Below are positions 8,837 to 16,405 of a stretch of DNA of 45,579 nt, in pieces. The stretch is from JBBQXY01 sp038209195 (GTDB lineage Bacteria; Chloroflexota; Ktedonobacteria; Ktedonobacterales; Ktedonobacteraceae), in NCBI GenBank assembly GCA_038209195.1, contig JBBQXY010000026.1:1-45579 (forward strand), written 5' to 3'. A program made the position numbers and the translations under genes. The first letter of the stretch is position 1. Each line of letters opens with the position of its first letter. Under the pieces are notes generated by a model. It was not told the DNA's origin and ran no database searches. It was given only the letters and a program-made list of their open reading frames with translations.

Positions 8837-9451
8837 ATGGAGGCCAGTTTTTTTGTGAGAGGCTTACTGATTGGTCTCTCGATTGCCGCTACCGTGGGGC
8901 CGATGAGCGTGCTGTGTATACAAAGGACGATACATAAGGGGCAACTCTATGGTCTGGTGTCAGGACTGGGCATAGCGACGGCAGATGCCTTTTATGGTGG
9001 TATCGCGGCCTTTGGTGTGGCATTGATTGCTAATTTCTTGGTGAGCCAACAACTGTGGATTCGCCTCATTGGCGGTATGTTTTTGCTCTACCTTGGCATG
9101 AAGACGTTGCTTACTCGACCTGCGGAACAGGCTGCCTCGGCTAGCGCGAACGGCTTCGTTGGAGCATATGTTTCCACGTTCCTGCTGACGCTAACCAATC
9201 CGTTAACGATTCTCTCATTCGCGGCGATTTTCGCGGGCATTGGTGTGGGCGGTGCGAGTAAAAGCTATGTCGCGGCTACGATCGTTGTGGGAGGAGTGTT
9301 TCTAGGGTCAACGCTGTGGTGGTGCATCTTGACGGGCGGCATTGGTCTGCTGCGCGGCAAATTTACCGCCCGCTGGCTCATGTGGATTAATAGAATTTCT
9401 GGCGCGATCATTGCGCTGTTTGGTGTAGCCGCGTTGTTAAGTTTGTTATGA
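8837..9451 (+). CDS. LysE/RhtB-family amino-acid exporter
   Basis: A 204-residue inner-membrane protein with six hydrophobic segments and the LysE/RhtB layout. The N-terminal GLSIAATVGPMSVLCIQRT carries the conserved GP near residue 22, and the central TNPLTILSFAAIF motif is typical of the family. These transporters export amino acids or related metabolites. The ATG follows GGAAGGAGA closely. The preceding region ends in a strong terminator, so expression may be attenuated; I recognised no lysine riboswitch. The exact substrate cannot be read from sequence. Confidence 0.85.
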   Translation: MEASFFVRGLLIGLSIAATVGPMSVLCIQRTIHKGQLYGLVSGLGIATADAFYGGIAAFGVALIANFLVSQQLWIRLIGGMFLLYLGMKTLLTRPAEQAASASANGFVGAYVSTFLLTLTNPLTILSFAAIFAGIGVGGASKSYVAATIVVGGVFLGSTLWWCILTGGIGLLRGKFTARWLMWINRISGAIIALFGVAALLSLL

Positions 9452-9474
9452 TGAGTAGAAGCTTTCGCGGTTTT

Positions 9475-9810
9475 TCACTTGCCTAACTTTTCAACATAGT
9501 GGTAGGCCGCCTGCGCCAATGCGAGCCAGTGTGAAGCGTGTTCGGCGGGTACGATGACCCATTCTTTCATGGGATGACCTCCGCCCCCTGGATCGAACAG
9601 GTGTGAGTCTGAAAGGGCAAGGGCTGCGGCGTGGTGGGGAGCAGTGAGCTTGAAGACCATTGTGCCTCTATAGAAGCCAGCAAACGCCTTGCCGTTGTCG
9701 TTCTTGAGACAGGGCATGCTAAACATTTTGCTACGTCTGGCGGGTGATGTTGCCGTCAGTTCATCAGCGACTGCATCATATGCGGCCAGTGGATCGGTAT
9801 CGGTGGACAT
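9475..9810 (-). CDS. TfoX N-terminal-domain-like small protein
   Basis: A 111-residue soluble protein. The core SKMFSMPCLKNDNGKAFAGF followed by MVFKL resembles the TfoX N-terminal / YjbR-like fold seen in small stand-alone proteins, and GHPMKEWVIVPAEH is conserved in that group. The start ATG at 9810 has AAGGGAGAA five bases upstream. It is convergent with the lysE-like gene, 23 bases apart. Role unknown; a competence role should not be assumed from the TfoX name. Confidence 0.6.
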   Translation of the reverse strand: MSTDTDPLAAYDAVADELTATSPARRSKMFSMPCLKNDNGKAFAGFYRGTMVFKLTAPHHAAALALSDSHLFDPGGGGHPMKEWVIVPAEHASHWLALAQAAYHYVEKLGK

Positions 9811-9912
9811 GGCAGTTCTCCCTTACTACGTTTTGTTCATGGTGGTGTAGATTTCGTGAAATGCACCCAATAAGTATAGCTCATGTGTTCGAGTTGTACA
9901 ATAGTTGGGTGC

Positions 9913-9980
9913 AGTACCTCCGTGAAAAGGAGTGGCGTGAACCTGCACAGGTTCACGCCACTCCTTTTCATGGAGGTACT
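9913..9980. terminator. long hairpin (33-bp stem) after the Clp-N gene
   Basis: Arms 9913-9945 and 9948-9980 pair with a single wobble or mismatch and an almost absent loop. It lies 20 bases beyond the stop of the minus-strand Clp-N gene, between that gene and the 5' side of the TfoX-like gene. Confidence 0.6.
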
Positions 9981-9999
9981 ATCATTTATCGCGTGTAAA

Positions 10000-10572
10000 T
10001 TAGTGGAGAAGGTTTGAAATTCTCTGTCTGAGTATGATTGCTGCCAAAGTGACAATGGCGATTGTGGTGAAGAGCACAAGGGTGGGTCTGGCGGGTCTGT
10101 TCCTAACGAGGGGTTTGTCTAGGGCGAGCATTACCTCACGGCGTACCCTTTGCAGGCTGATCCCGAGGTCTTCGAGGACGCCAGCTCCAATGCCTTCACC
10201 TTCTCGTATTAGTCCAAGTAGCAGGTGCTCGGTGCCGACATAGTGATGGTTTAGGCGGCGGGCCTCGTCCACTGCTAGGCCAATCACTTTTTTAGCGCGG
10301 GGTGTGAGGCTAATGGGGCCAATTGTGCCGTGTTTACTGTGTGTAACATGCTTGCCTCGACCAATAATAGTTTCTACTTTGCTACGTACTAGCGCAAGGT
10401 CGACATCCATATTGGTGAGAACTTGCGCCGCTATGCCACCGCCTTCCCGTACCAGTCCTAATAGCAGGTGTTCGGTGCCAATATAGTTGTGGTGTAAACG
10501 GGATGCCTCTTCCCCTGCTAGCATAAGCACTGTTTGTGCGCGTTTGGTAAATTTGTCAAATCTGTCTGGCAT
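10000..10572 (-). CDS. membrane-tethered Clp N-terminal-domain protein without ATPase
   Basis: A 190-residue protein with two tandem Clp-N repeats: FTKRAQTVLMLAGEEASRL...YIGTEHLLLGLVREG (about residues 8-44) and LTPRAKKVIGLAVDEARRL...YVGTEHLLLGLIREG (about residues 88-124). These form the substrate/adaptor-binding N-domain of ClpA/ClpC, but no AAA+ module follows. Instead LVLFTTIAIVTLAAIIL near the C-terminus is a single membrane helix with a short basic tail. GGAGGAATACAACT precedes the ATG. It may present Clp adaptors or substrates at the membrane; this is inference. Confidence 0.85.
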   Translation of the reverse strand: MPDRFDKFTKRAQTVLMLAGEEASRLHHNYIGTEHLLLGLVREGGGIAAQVLTNMDVDLALVRSKVETIIGRGKHVTHSKHGTIGPISLTPRAKKVIGLAVDEARRLNHHYVGTEHLLLGLIREGEGIGAGVLEDLGISLQRVRREVMLALDKPLVRNRPARPTLVLFTTIAIVTLAAIILRQRISNLLH

Positions 10573-10696
10573 AGTTGTATTCCTCCATACTGATGAAAGC
10601 TAACGGTTGCTTTGTTGCTCTTATCTCTTTCTGTGTGAGTTTTCTGCTGTTGTATACAGGATATAGAGGCGAAAAGGTTCCCAAGTGCAAAAATAC

Positions 10697-10725
10697 TTGA
10701 CCTTTTCGGCTTTCCCATGTACAAT
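10697..10725 (+). promoter_or_regulatory. sigma-70-type promoter TTGACC-17-TACAAT
   Basis: The -35 TTGACC at 10697-10702 and -10 TACAAT at 10720-10725 are separated by exactly 17 bases. No annotated plus-strand gene follows; only a short segment ending in a hairpin does. Confidence 0.55.
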
Positions 10726-10731
10726 CCCTCA

Positions 10732-10894
10732 AGTCGTGAGCGGCCTGGCTGAAACGGAATGTCGATCCGCTTGAGGATACTGAAACAAGGTGGTGGCAAA
10801 AGTGGTCAAAGGACGGCATCGGAGGATATGACAGCAGGTCGGGAGCGTTAAAGAGGGGACAGGCCACGAGAAAATCTCTCGTGGCCTGTCCTCT
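10732..10894 (+). ncRNA. putative small RNA, or 30-codon ORF, between Clp-N and merR genes
   Basis: The segment starts just after a good promoter and ends at the 10854-10894 hairpin, giving a transcript of about 160 bases. Near its 5' end CCTCAAG and CTTGAGG can pair, with an adjacent GCGG/CCGC helix. It also holds a 30-residue frame (10759-10851, ATG to TAA) that stops three bases before the hairpin, but its ribosome-binding site is weak. I recognise no known RNA family. Either a small RNA or a microprotein is possible. Confidence 0.35.
10854..10894. terminator. hairpin terminator (18-bp stem) between convergent units
   Basis: Arms 10854-10871 and 10877-10894 pair with one G-U wobble. It lies 18 bases past the minus-strand merR stop and just past the plus-strand 30-codon frame, so it could end both transcripts. 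Confidence 0.6.
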
Positions 10895-10912
10895 GTGGTG
10901 ATAGTATTGCTG

Positions 10913-11731
10913 TTAGCTATGCTGTTCGTTATAGACCTGCATAGCTTTTTCGAGGAACTTCCCTTCTTCCTGATTATAGGGCATGGGATAGGGAGCTTGT
11001 CCGGCAGGCATCTGGCTTATGCCTTTGTACATGTTGCCCAAGCTCTTGGTAATACTCGCGTCCCCGTGGGTGAACTCCTCCAGGAGCGATTTCCACTGCT
11101 GAATGAGGGTTTGCGCTTCCGCACTTGCGGGATCGGCGGTGACAGCTACCAGGCGTCGCAACTCCGCGAGGACGGTATTCCAGCGTTGAGTGGCAACGCG
11201 CTGATCTTCTTCGGTGAAGTTTTTGCCCCACGCTGCCAATTGCTGCCGTTGTTCATCGCTATAATACTGCTTGCTCAATGCCTCCGCCTGTTGGAGTTGC
11301 TCGTCAGTAAAGTATTTTTTGCGCCAATCGTTGCTCTGTGTCATTTGAATCACCTGGATCACCCTGACAATCGAATCCCAGTCCTGGTGGTTTGCTTGTA
11401 GCAGTTCTTCCGTTTCATCGATAGCCTTGATGATGGCATCCAATTGCACCCGTTTCTCTTGCAGCATGGCTTTCTGTAGTGCGAGCGATTCTTGCAAGAT
11501 GGTGGGGCCAATCAGTAGGCACTGCCGAATCTCCTCCAACGAAAAGCCCAGGAATTTCAGGGCTAGAATTTGTTGGAGGCGAGAAAGGTCTGTCTCCGTA
11601 TACAGTCGATAGCCAGCCTCGGTGTAGCTGGTTGGCGATAGGAGTCCGACGTAATCGTAGTAGCGCAACGTGCGTACGGAGATGGCGGCTTTCTGCGCAA
11701 ACTCACTGGTTTGATAAAAATGTGAACCCAA
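10913..11731 (-). CDS. MerR-family regulator with TipAS-like drug-sensing domain
   Basis: A 272-residue regulator. The winged-helix DNA-binding part is at residues 5-75 (AAISVRTLRYYDYVGLLSP, then AGYRLYTETDLSRLQQI), followed by a dimerisation helix and a C-terminal TipAS-type domain (YFTDEQLQQAEALSKQYY to KAMQVYNEQ) that in relatives binds thiopeptides or other hydrophobic drugs. I set the start at the TTG at 11731 because GGGAGG lies seven bases before it; the open frame continues upstream through the promoter. Its own promoter has the MerR-type 19-base spacer with a palindrome, so autoregulation is likely. No separate target gene is obvious nearby. Confidence 0.85.
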   Translation of the reverse strand: MGSHFYQTSEFAQKAAISVRTLRYYDYVGLLSPTSYTEAGYRLYTETDLSRLQQILALKFLGFSLEEIRQCLLIGPTILQESLALQKAMLQEKRVQLDAIIKAIDETEELLQANHQDWDSIVRVIQVIQMTQSNDWRKKYFTDEQLQQAEALSKQYYSDEQRQQLAAWGKNFTEEDQRVATQRWNTVLAELRRLVAVTADPASAEAQTLIQQWKSLLEEFTHGDASITKSLGNMYKGISQMPAGQAPYPMPYNQEEGKFLEKAMQVYNEQHS

Positions 11732-11754
11732 GGTGTTCCTCCCTTCTATAGTGC

Positions 11755-11785
11755 AGTATAAAGGATGACGTAACGTCATAGTCAA
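11755..11785 (-). promoter_or_regulatory. MerR-type promoter and operator of the regulator gene
   Basis: On the minus strand TTGACT (11785-11780) and TATACT (11760-11755) are separated by 19 bases instead of 17. The spacer contains ATGACGT-T-ACGTCAT, a perfect 7-1-7 palindrome. MerR activators bind such overlong spacers and untwist them to allow transcription. Confidence 0.85.
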
Positions 11786-11859
11786 GGGTTTATAAGAACG
11801 TATGGGATATACTATAGCGACAAATTCTTGATTGATCAAAGCGGAAAAGCAGGTTTAGC

Positions 11860-12528
11860 ATGATGTCGACGGAACAGGTCATAGCGGAATTACACTCATA
11901 TGCCAATACCCAGGCGGTTGAAGGGATGGCGCGATTTGGAATTCGAACTGGCAATCTTTTGGGCATTGCAATTCCTACGTTGCGTAAGATGGCGAAGACG
12001 ATAGGGAGGAACCATACTCTCGCCGAGGCACTGTGGCGTTCTGGTATACACGAGGCCCGAATTCTTGCCTCGATGATTGATGAGCCAGAACAGGTTTCTC
12101 TGCTACAAATGGAGGAGTGGGTCAATGATTTTGATACGTGGGATGTGTGCGACCAGGTGTGTGGAAACCTGTTTGATAAAACACCATACGCGTATCAAAA
12201 GGCTGTTGAGTGGTGTCATCGGGAGCAAGAGTTTGTGCGGCGAGCTGGCTTTGTGCTAATGGCTGAACTGGCCGTTCACGACAAAAAGGCAGCGGACGCG
12301 GTGTTCGAGCCATTTTTCCCACTGATTCAGCAGTACGCTACTGATGAACGGAACTTTGTCAGAAAAGCCGTCAACTGGGCGTTGCGACAAATTGGGAAAA
12401 GAAATAGCCATCTCCATGCCGTAGCTCTGGAATGTACTGAGACGATCAGTATGTCGGATTCTAAAACGGCACAATGGGTAGCGAAAGATGCGCTGAGAGA
12501 ATTACGGGGTAGGGCAATTAAAAAATAG
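11860..12528 (+). CDS. AlkD-like DNA alkylation repair protein
   Basis: A 222-residue all-helical protein of the HEAT-like AlkD/AlkC DNA glycosylase family, which removes alkylated bases. Family features visible are FGIRTGNLLGIAIPTLRKMAK near the N-terminus, EARILASMI, and the WDVCDQVCG segment near residue 89-97, with VRRAGFVLMAELAVHDK and FVRKAVNWALRQIGKRN in later repeats. The start has only a weak GCAGG site; the second ATG at 11863 is equally possible. It is divergent from the merR gene about 130 bases away. The family is clear; activity on specific lesions is inferred. Confidence 0.85.
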   Translation: MMSTEQVIAELHSYANTQAVEGMARFGIRTGNLLGIAIPTLRKMAKTIGRNHTLAEALWRSGIHEARILASMIDEPEQVSLLQMEEWVNDFDTWDVCDQVCGNLFDKTPYAYQKAVEWCHREQEFVRRAGFVLMAELAVHDKKAADAVFEPFFPLIQQYATDERNFVRKAVNWALRQIGKRNSHLHAVALECTETISMSDSKTAQWVAKDALRELRGRAIKK

Positions 12529-12725
12529 GCATCAATAAAGTCGAGGGCAATAAAGTAGGAAGTCGAGCAAGGGGGGTAAAGGGCATGGATAGGATCATTG
12601 TGTGACTCAGCCAAGGTCACAGCTAGATAGCAAGTTCGACTTCCTGTATTCAGTGTACTGGTGGGTGCAACAAGCAAGGTGCGTTTCATTGTATGTCATA
12701 GTGTATCTCAATGTACCTATGGCTG
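12529..12725. other. gene-free spacer with a long-range inverted repeat
   Basis: About 200 bases after the AlkD-like gene. AGGAAGTCGA near 12557 can pair with TCGACTTCCT near 12637, and a smaller TGTGAC/GTCACA pair lies inside. It might form the transcript end of the repair gene. No frame or promoter is convincing. Confidence 0.3.
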
Positions 12726-12855
12726 TAGTGCTTTGTTTCACTTCATGTGACGTGCCGCCTTCGGCGGCAGAGGAGGGGAGGGAACTAGGGCGCAGCCCTA
12801 GAACCCAGTCAAGGGGCGGCGGCCCCTTGCAACCCCGATGGTCAATCCACTACAG
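12726..12855 (+). repeat. MITE-like dispersed repeat, copy A
   Basis: Contains the full module order: GCCGCC/GGCGGC palindrome, purine stretch, CTAGGGC-GCA-GCCCTAG hairpin, AACCCAGTC, then the AAGGGGC/GCCCCTT hairpin and CAACCCC. The left flank AGTGCTTTG...CTTCATGTGACG and the weaker right flank are the degenerate terminal inverted repeats. It abuts the 3' end of the TPR-rhomboid gene. Confidence 0.85.
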
Positions 12856-14067
12856 TTGTTTCCGTCCTAGTTTGGGGATTAGGAGCAGGGAGACGACGAT
12901 ACCGGCGGCTAGGCCACCGAGGTGGTCTAGGATGCCAATGCCGGGAGTGGTGAAGCCCCAGACAAGGTTGAGGCCAAGCCAGAAGACCCAGTTCATGATG
13001 GCACTACGTCCATAGCTGCCCATGGCGCGACGGTTTACGAGGTAGAAGACGCCAAGTGCGCCGAAGACGCCGAAGATCGCTCCGGAGGCACCGGCGGCAA
13101 AGGTTTCGGGGGGCATGAGGAAGTAGGTCACGATGCCGCCAAGGATGCCGGAGGCGAGGTAGATGACCAGGTAACGCCACTTGCCGTAGAAGACCTCAAC
13201 AGCAGTGCCGATGAAGAAGAGCGAGAGCATATTCAGGCCGATGTGGAAGATGTCGAAGTGCAGAAACATGGCGGTGAAGATGCGCCAGAATTGCCCCTGG
13301 GATACTAAAAAATTGACTTGCGCTCCCGCATTCACCAGCAAGGTTTGATCAATGGTTAAACTGCGACTGAGGAAGGCCAAGATCAGGTAGATGGCGACAT
13401 TGATGGCGACAATGATGGTGGTCACGAAGCGCGGGTTCTGGCTCAGCATGTAGCGCGTGCGTACCATTTGCCGCTGCATGCCATTGGGGCGTGACCATGG
13501 TGGTACTGTTTCGCGCTGTGTGCCATTGGCTGATTGCTCATAGGTGTCAGGGTTGGCTGCTGTAGCACCATTGCCGGATGTGGCATTGTAGACAGGTGAG
13601 GGTATGGGCTCTACTGGTGGGAAAGCATTTTCGAATCGTCCACCGTAAGAGAGGCGAGCGGCGCGTGAACGTGCCAGGCCGGCGTCGTAGTCTTGGTGGT
13701 TCATGCGCAGCAGGTAGGCGCGTAACGCATGAGCATAGCCATTGCCGGGGTCGAGTTCGATGGCGGCGTCAACGTCTTGCAAGGCACGATCGTAGCGACG
13801 GTCTAAAAGGTTGAGCAGTGCTTTTGCCATAGTATTTTCAAAACCACCCTCTGGCTGTAGCTCCTGCACTTTGCGGCAAGCCATATAGACTACGCCGTAT
13901 GAGGCAAGGGCGAGGTTGGCCTCGGCCAGACCCAGGTGAACCCGGGGATTGTTGGGGTCAATTTGCGCGGCATGGGCATAGGCAACGGCAGACTCGCGTC
14001 CTTGTCCCTGTGCGAGGGCCTGCTTCCCACTTTCCATGTATGTTTGTAAATCTGTTTTAGCTTCCAA
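12850..14067 (-). CDS. rhomboid-family intramembrane serine protease with N-terminal TPR repeats
   Basis: A 405-residue protein. Residues about 10-135 are tetratricopeptide-like repeats (ESAVAYAHAAQIDPNNPRVH; RRYDRALQDVDAAIELDPGN), then a linker, then a six-helix rhomboid core. The catalytic Ser lies in GASGAIFG, the catalytic His in HLGG near the C-terminus, and the conserved HxxxN in HIGLNM. The start is the TTG at 14067, seven bases after GGAGG; the longer frame to 14118 would overlap the upstream rhomboid gene. The stop of the upstream gene is only four bases before, so the two are one operon. Confidence 0.88.
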   Translation of the reverse strand: MEAKTDLQTYMESGKQALAQGQGRESAVAYAHAAQIDPNNPRVHLGLAEANLALASYGVVYMACRKVQELQPEGGFENTMAKALLNLLDRRYDRALQDVDAAIELDPGNGYAHALRAYLLRMNHQDYDAGLARSRAARLSYGGRFENAFPPVEPIPSPVYNATSGNGATAANPDTYEQSANGTQRETVPPWSRPNGMQRQMVRTRYMLSQNPRFVTTIIVAINVAIYLILAFLSRSLTIDQTLLVNAGAQVNFLVSQGQFWRIFTAMFLHFDIFHIGLNMLSLFFIGTAVEVFYGKWRYLVIYLASGILGGIVTYFLMPPETFAAGASGAIFGVFGALGVFYLVNRRAMGSYGRSAIMNWVFWLGLNLVWGFTTPGIGILDHLGGLAAGIVVSLLLIPKLGRKQL

Positions 14068-14071
14068 AGAA

Positions 14072-14938
14072 TTATCCTCCAATGAAATGTATAGCAATGA
14101 TGGCAAGAATAAGTACAACTATGATTGTCATGAGCGCCAGGGGCCAGCGACGCGCCAGGCTATGCTTATCTATTAACGCTTTACGCGGTGATAATGTATA
14201 GAGCGGGGTGAACAACCAGCCTAGAATACAGCCGCTGATTAAACCACCTATATGGGCGTAATTATCGACATTCGGAATGAGCAAACCAATACTGAGATTG
14301 CCCCCTATCACAATAACGAGCCAGAGCAAGGTTGGGATACCGCCATTGCGAAATGCTCTCCGATGAACGAGGACAAAGATACTATAAGCACCCACCAGTC
14401 CAAAGATTGCTCCCGATGCTCCTACGCTAACCTCCTGTGGCATAAAGTAGAAGCTGCTAATGATACTTACGATACCAGTTAGCAGGTAGATGTATAGAAA
14501 GCGCCAATGCCCGACGAGGCGTTCCAGGAACACGCCCAGGATCACAAGGTTGAGCATGTTGAGTCCAACGTGCAACAAATTCGCGTGCAGGAAGATCGGC
14601 GTGATAAAACGCCAATATTGTCCCTGAAGAATGCGCGTATTTTCTTTTGCGCCATACTGAATCAACACATTGGTCAGGGCGTCGTTGTCCTGAATGTTGA
14701 CAGCATTGTTCATTACGTTGCCGATGATGCTCTGTAGAGAACGGGCTCCTGACGCCAGGGCAACTTTGTAGGCGGTGAAACACCAGACGAGTACAGTACC
14801 AATGGTGATTGACCAGGTGGCCCAGGCGACGCGGCTTATTCCTCTGGCACTGCTATGTTGGTGCAGGGCAGTCTCGTAGCTGATCTGTGTACGGAGCTTG
14901 CGCGAGACGCTATCATTTTCAGTAAAGATATTTTCCAA
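14072..14938 (-). CDS. rhomboid-family intramembrane serine protease
   Basis: A 288-residue rhomboid with one N-terminal membrane helix and a six-helix core. Motifs: HVGLNM, GASGAIFG (nucleophile Ser) and YAHIGGLISG (catalytic His), plus an extra C-terminal helix ALMTIIVVLILAIIAIHF. The start is a TTG at 14938, six bases after GAGGT. It is directly followed by the TPR-rhomboid gene. Sequence similarity between the two cores suggests a tandem duplication followed by TPR gain in one copy, though this is inferred. Substrates are unknown. Confidence 0.88.
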   Translation of the reverse strand: MENIFTENDSVSRKLRTQISYETALHQHSSARGISRVAWATWSITIGTVLVWCFTAYKVALASGARSLQSIIGNVMNNAVNIQDNDALTNVLIQYGAKENTRILQGQYWRFITPIFLHANLLHVGLNMLNLVILGVFLERLVGHWRFLYIYLLTGIVSIISSFYFMPQEVSVGASGAIFGLVGAYSIFVLVHRRAFRNGGIPTLLWLVIVIGGNLSIGLLIPNVDNYAHIGGLISGCILGWLFTPLYTLSPRKALIDKHSLARRWPLALMTIIVVLILAIIAIHFIGG

Positions 14939-15171
14939 TCGGCGACCTCATAGGCGAGACAGGTATTGAGAAATACGATGACTTACTATACCCATTCAAG
15001 TTAAAAAAGCAATCATGCGTTATCAATAGTTTCGTAGTATTGCCACTATCTATAATTACGTATGGGAAGAGTGAAGGTGGCAACTGACGATAGGCGATAT
15101 TCAGTGCTTACCATAAAAGCACTTTAGGGTTATCGTTAAGTATACCATGTTTTGTGGGGAGAAGTCAGAGA

Positions 15172-15232
15172 TGAGCATGTAACACACTGGTGGGCTACCG
15201 AGAAGGTAGCCCACCAGTGTGTTACATGCTCA
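15172..15232. terminator. long perfect hairpin (28-bp stem)
   Basis: Arms 15172-15199 and 15205-15232 are perfectly complementary with a five-base loop. It lies 15 bases past the minus-strand stop at 15247. An A-run follows on the plus strand. Confidence 0.6.
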
Positions 15233-15246
15233 AAAAAAATCTTTAA

Positions 15247-15615
15247 CTATGCTCGTCGATAGCGGCGGCTACGTCCATGCCATAGGCCGTAGGTGATGAG
15301 GTGCCAGATCGCTACGAAGATGATCGCGCCGATTAAGGCACGGACAAGGGGAACACCTTGCACAATAACATCAGGTAGTCCAGTGATGACAATCACCTTG
15401 GTCATCAGCCAGATGCCGATGATAGCAGCGATAATTGCTCCAATGAAGCCCAGTGGGAGCTTCCAGCCGACAATGAACTCCGCGACGAGACCTACGATAG
15501 CTGCGACTATGAGGTAGACGATAAAGTTCCAACCAAAGGTCCATACGTTGTCGCCGATTTTAATGGTTACGGGTCCATCGGCGAGGACAGTACTTAAGGA
15601 TAACAAATGGTACAT
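15247..15615 (-). CDS. small integral membrane protein, GlsB/YeaQ-like
   Basis: A 122-residue protein with four hydrophobic segments. The segment IVGLVAEFIVGWKLPLGFIGAIIAAIIGIWL resembles, in spacing of Gly and acidic residues, the transglycosylase-associated (GlsB/YeaQ/YmgE) membrane proteins; it is longer than usual and ends in a basic RSRRYRRA tail. AGGAG precedes the ATG at 15615. Those proteins are stress-induced in other bacteria. The family match is by eye and moderate. Confidence 0.6.
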   Translation of the reverse strand: MYHLLSLSTVLADGPVTIKIGDNVWTFGWNFIVYLIVAAIVGLVAEFIVGWKLPLGFIGAIIAAIIGIWLMTKVIVITGLPDVIVQGVPLVRALIGAIIFVAIWHLITYGLWHGRSRRYRRA

Positions 15616-15768
15616 TGAAATCTCCTTTATGCAAGTGAAGTTACAGTAATCTTTTCACCTAGTTTGCATCTTTTCTGCTTTGAACATACCTTTAACTCTG
15701 CTCAGTTGCAAGTGAACAATGGAAAGTCTCAGCGTTTTTTCAGTCAATGCTCAGTTTTCTAATGAATT

Positions 15769-15795
15769 GCCGCCTGCGGCGGCGGGGAAGGAGTG
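15769..15795 (+). repeat. MITE-like repeat, truncated copy B
   Basis: Only the GCCGCCTGCGGCGGC palindrome and the start of the purine stretch remain; the two downstream hairpins are absent. The orientation is the same as all other copies. Confidence 0.6.
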
Positions 15796-15922
15796 TAGAC
15801 TATAGGGGGTTGGTGTTCGTGTATAGAGAAGAGGCTTGATGTAGCTTTCAGGTTTGCTTGTGGGCTATAATCAAGTCATAGCGGTATTCTATGACAAATT
15901 GTTTATTATTAAGAGGTGTATT

Positions 15923-16405
15923 ATGAAAGGTGCTTTGCGGACGGCGGGCATTATCGGGGCGGTCATCGTGGTTTTGCTGATTATCGGCTTTGTGCTGGCA
16001 GCAATATTCAATGTTCTGCTGAATGTGCTCTACATTGTTCTGATTCTCCTGGCAGCCTTGACGTTACTTTCGACTATCTATCTGATCTTTGCTGTGTTTA
16101 CGCTCATTCAGTCGATAACGATGGTACGCAATGAGCTGAAACCATTGTTGGCCTCTGTGCAGGAGACGGTGGGTATTGTCAAAGATACGGCGAAGTCGGC
16201 GGGTCAAACGGCAACGACCATCGGTAGTACAGCACAATTGACGAAAGAGTTTGCGCTTGGGCCGAGCGTGCGTGCGGTTTCGGCACTTGTCGCGGCTCAG
16301 CAGATGGCGCGTGTGTTCATGGGTAAGGGGCGCACCCGCAGCCGTATGGAGGAGCGCCGCCGTCAGCAGATGGAGGCTGGTGCCGGAGCAGGAGGAGGAG
16401 ACTAG
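15923..16405 (+). CDS. hypothetical membrane protein, first of a three-gene unit
   Basis: A 160-residue protein with two N-terminal hydrophobic helices (about residues 8-32 and 34-65), then an amphipathic stretch (VQETVGIVKDTAKSAGQTA) and a basic, glycine-rich tail. I set the start at the ATG at 15923, preceded by AGAGGTG; the longer upstream frame lacks a site. A TATAAT box lies at 15866-15871. It ends one base before the next gene. The layout resembles envelope proteins with a DUF948-like helix, but no family can be named with confidence. Confidence 0.7.
   Translation: MKGALRTAGIIGAVIVVLLIIGFVLAAIFNVLLNVLYIVLILLAALTLLSTIYLIFAVFTLIQSITMVRNELKPLLASVQETVGIVKDTAKSAGQTATTIGSTAQLTKEFALGPSVRAVSALVAAQQMARVFMGKGRTRSRMEERRRQQMEAGAGAGGGD

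Noticed and set aside
10895..11401. 168-codon plus-strand frame opposite the merR gene
   Set aside because: Antisense to the TipAS-like domain; no start site support.
12726..12855. MITE-like copies as simple transcription terminators
   Set aside because: They lack U-tracts, occur upstream as well as downstream of genes, and share one conserved sequence, unlike the gene-end hairpins.
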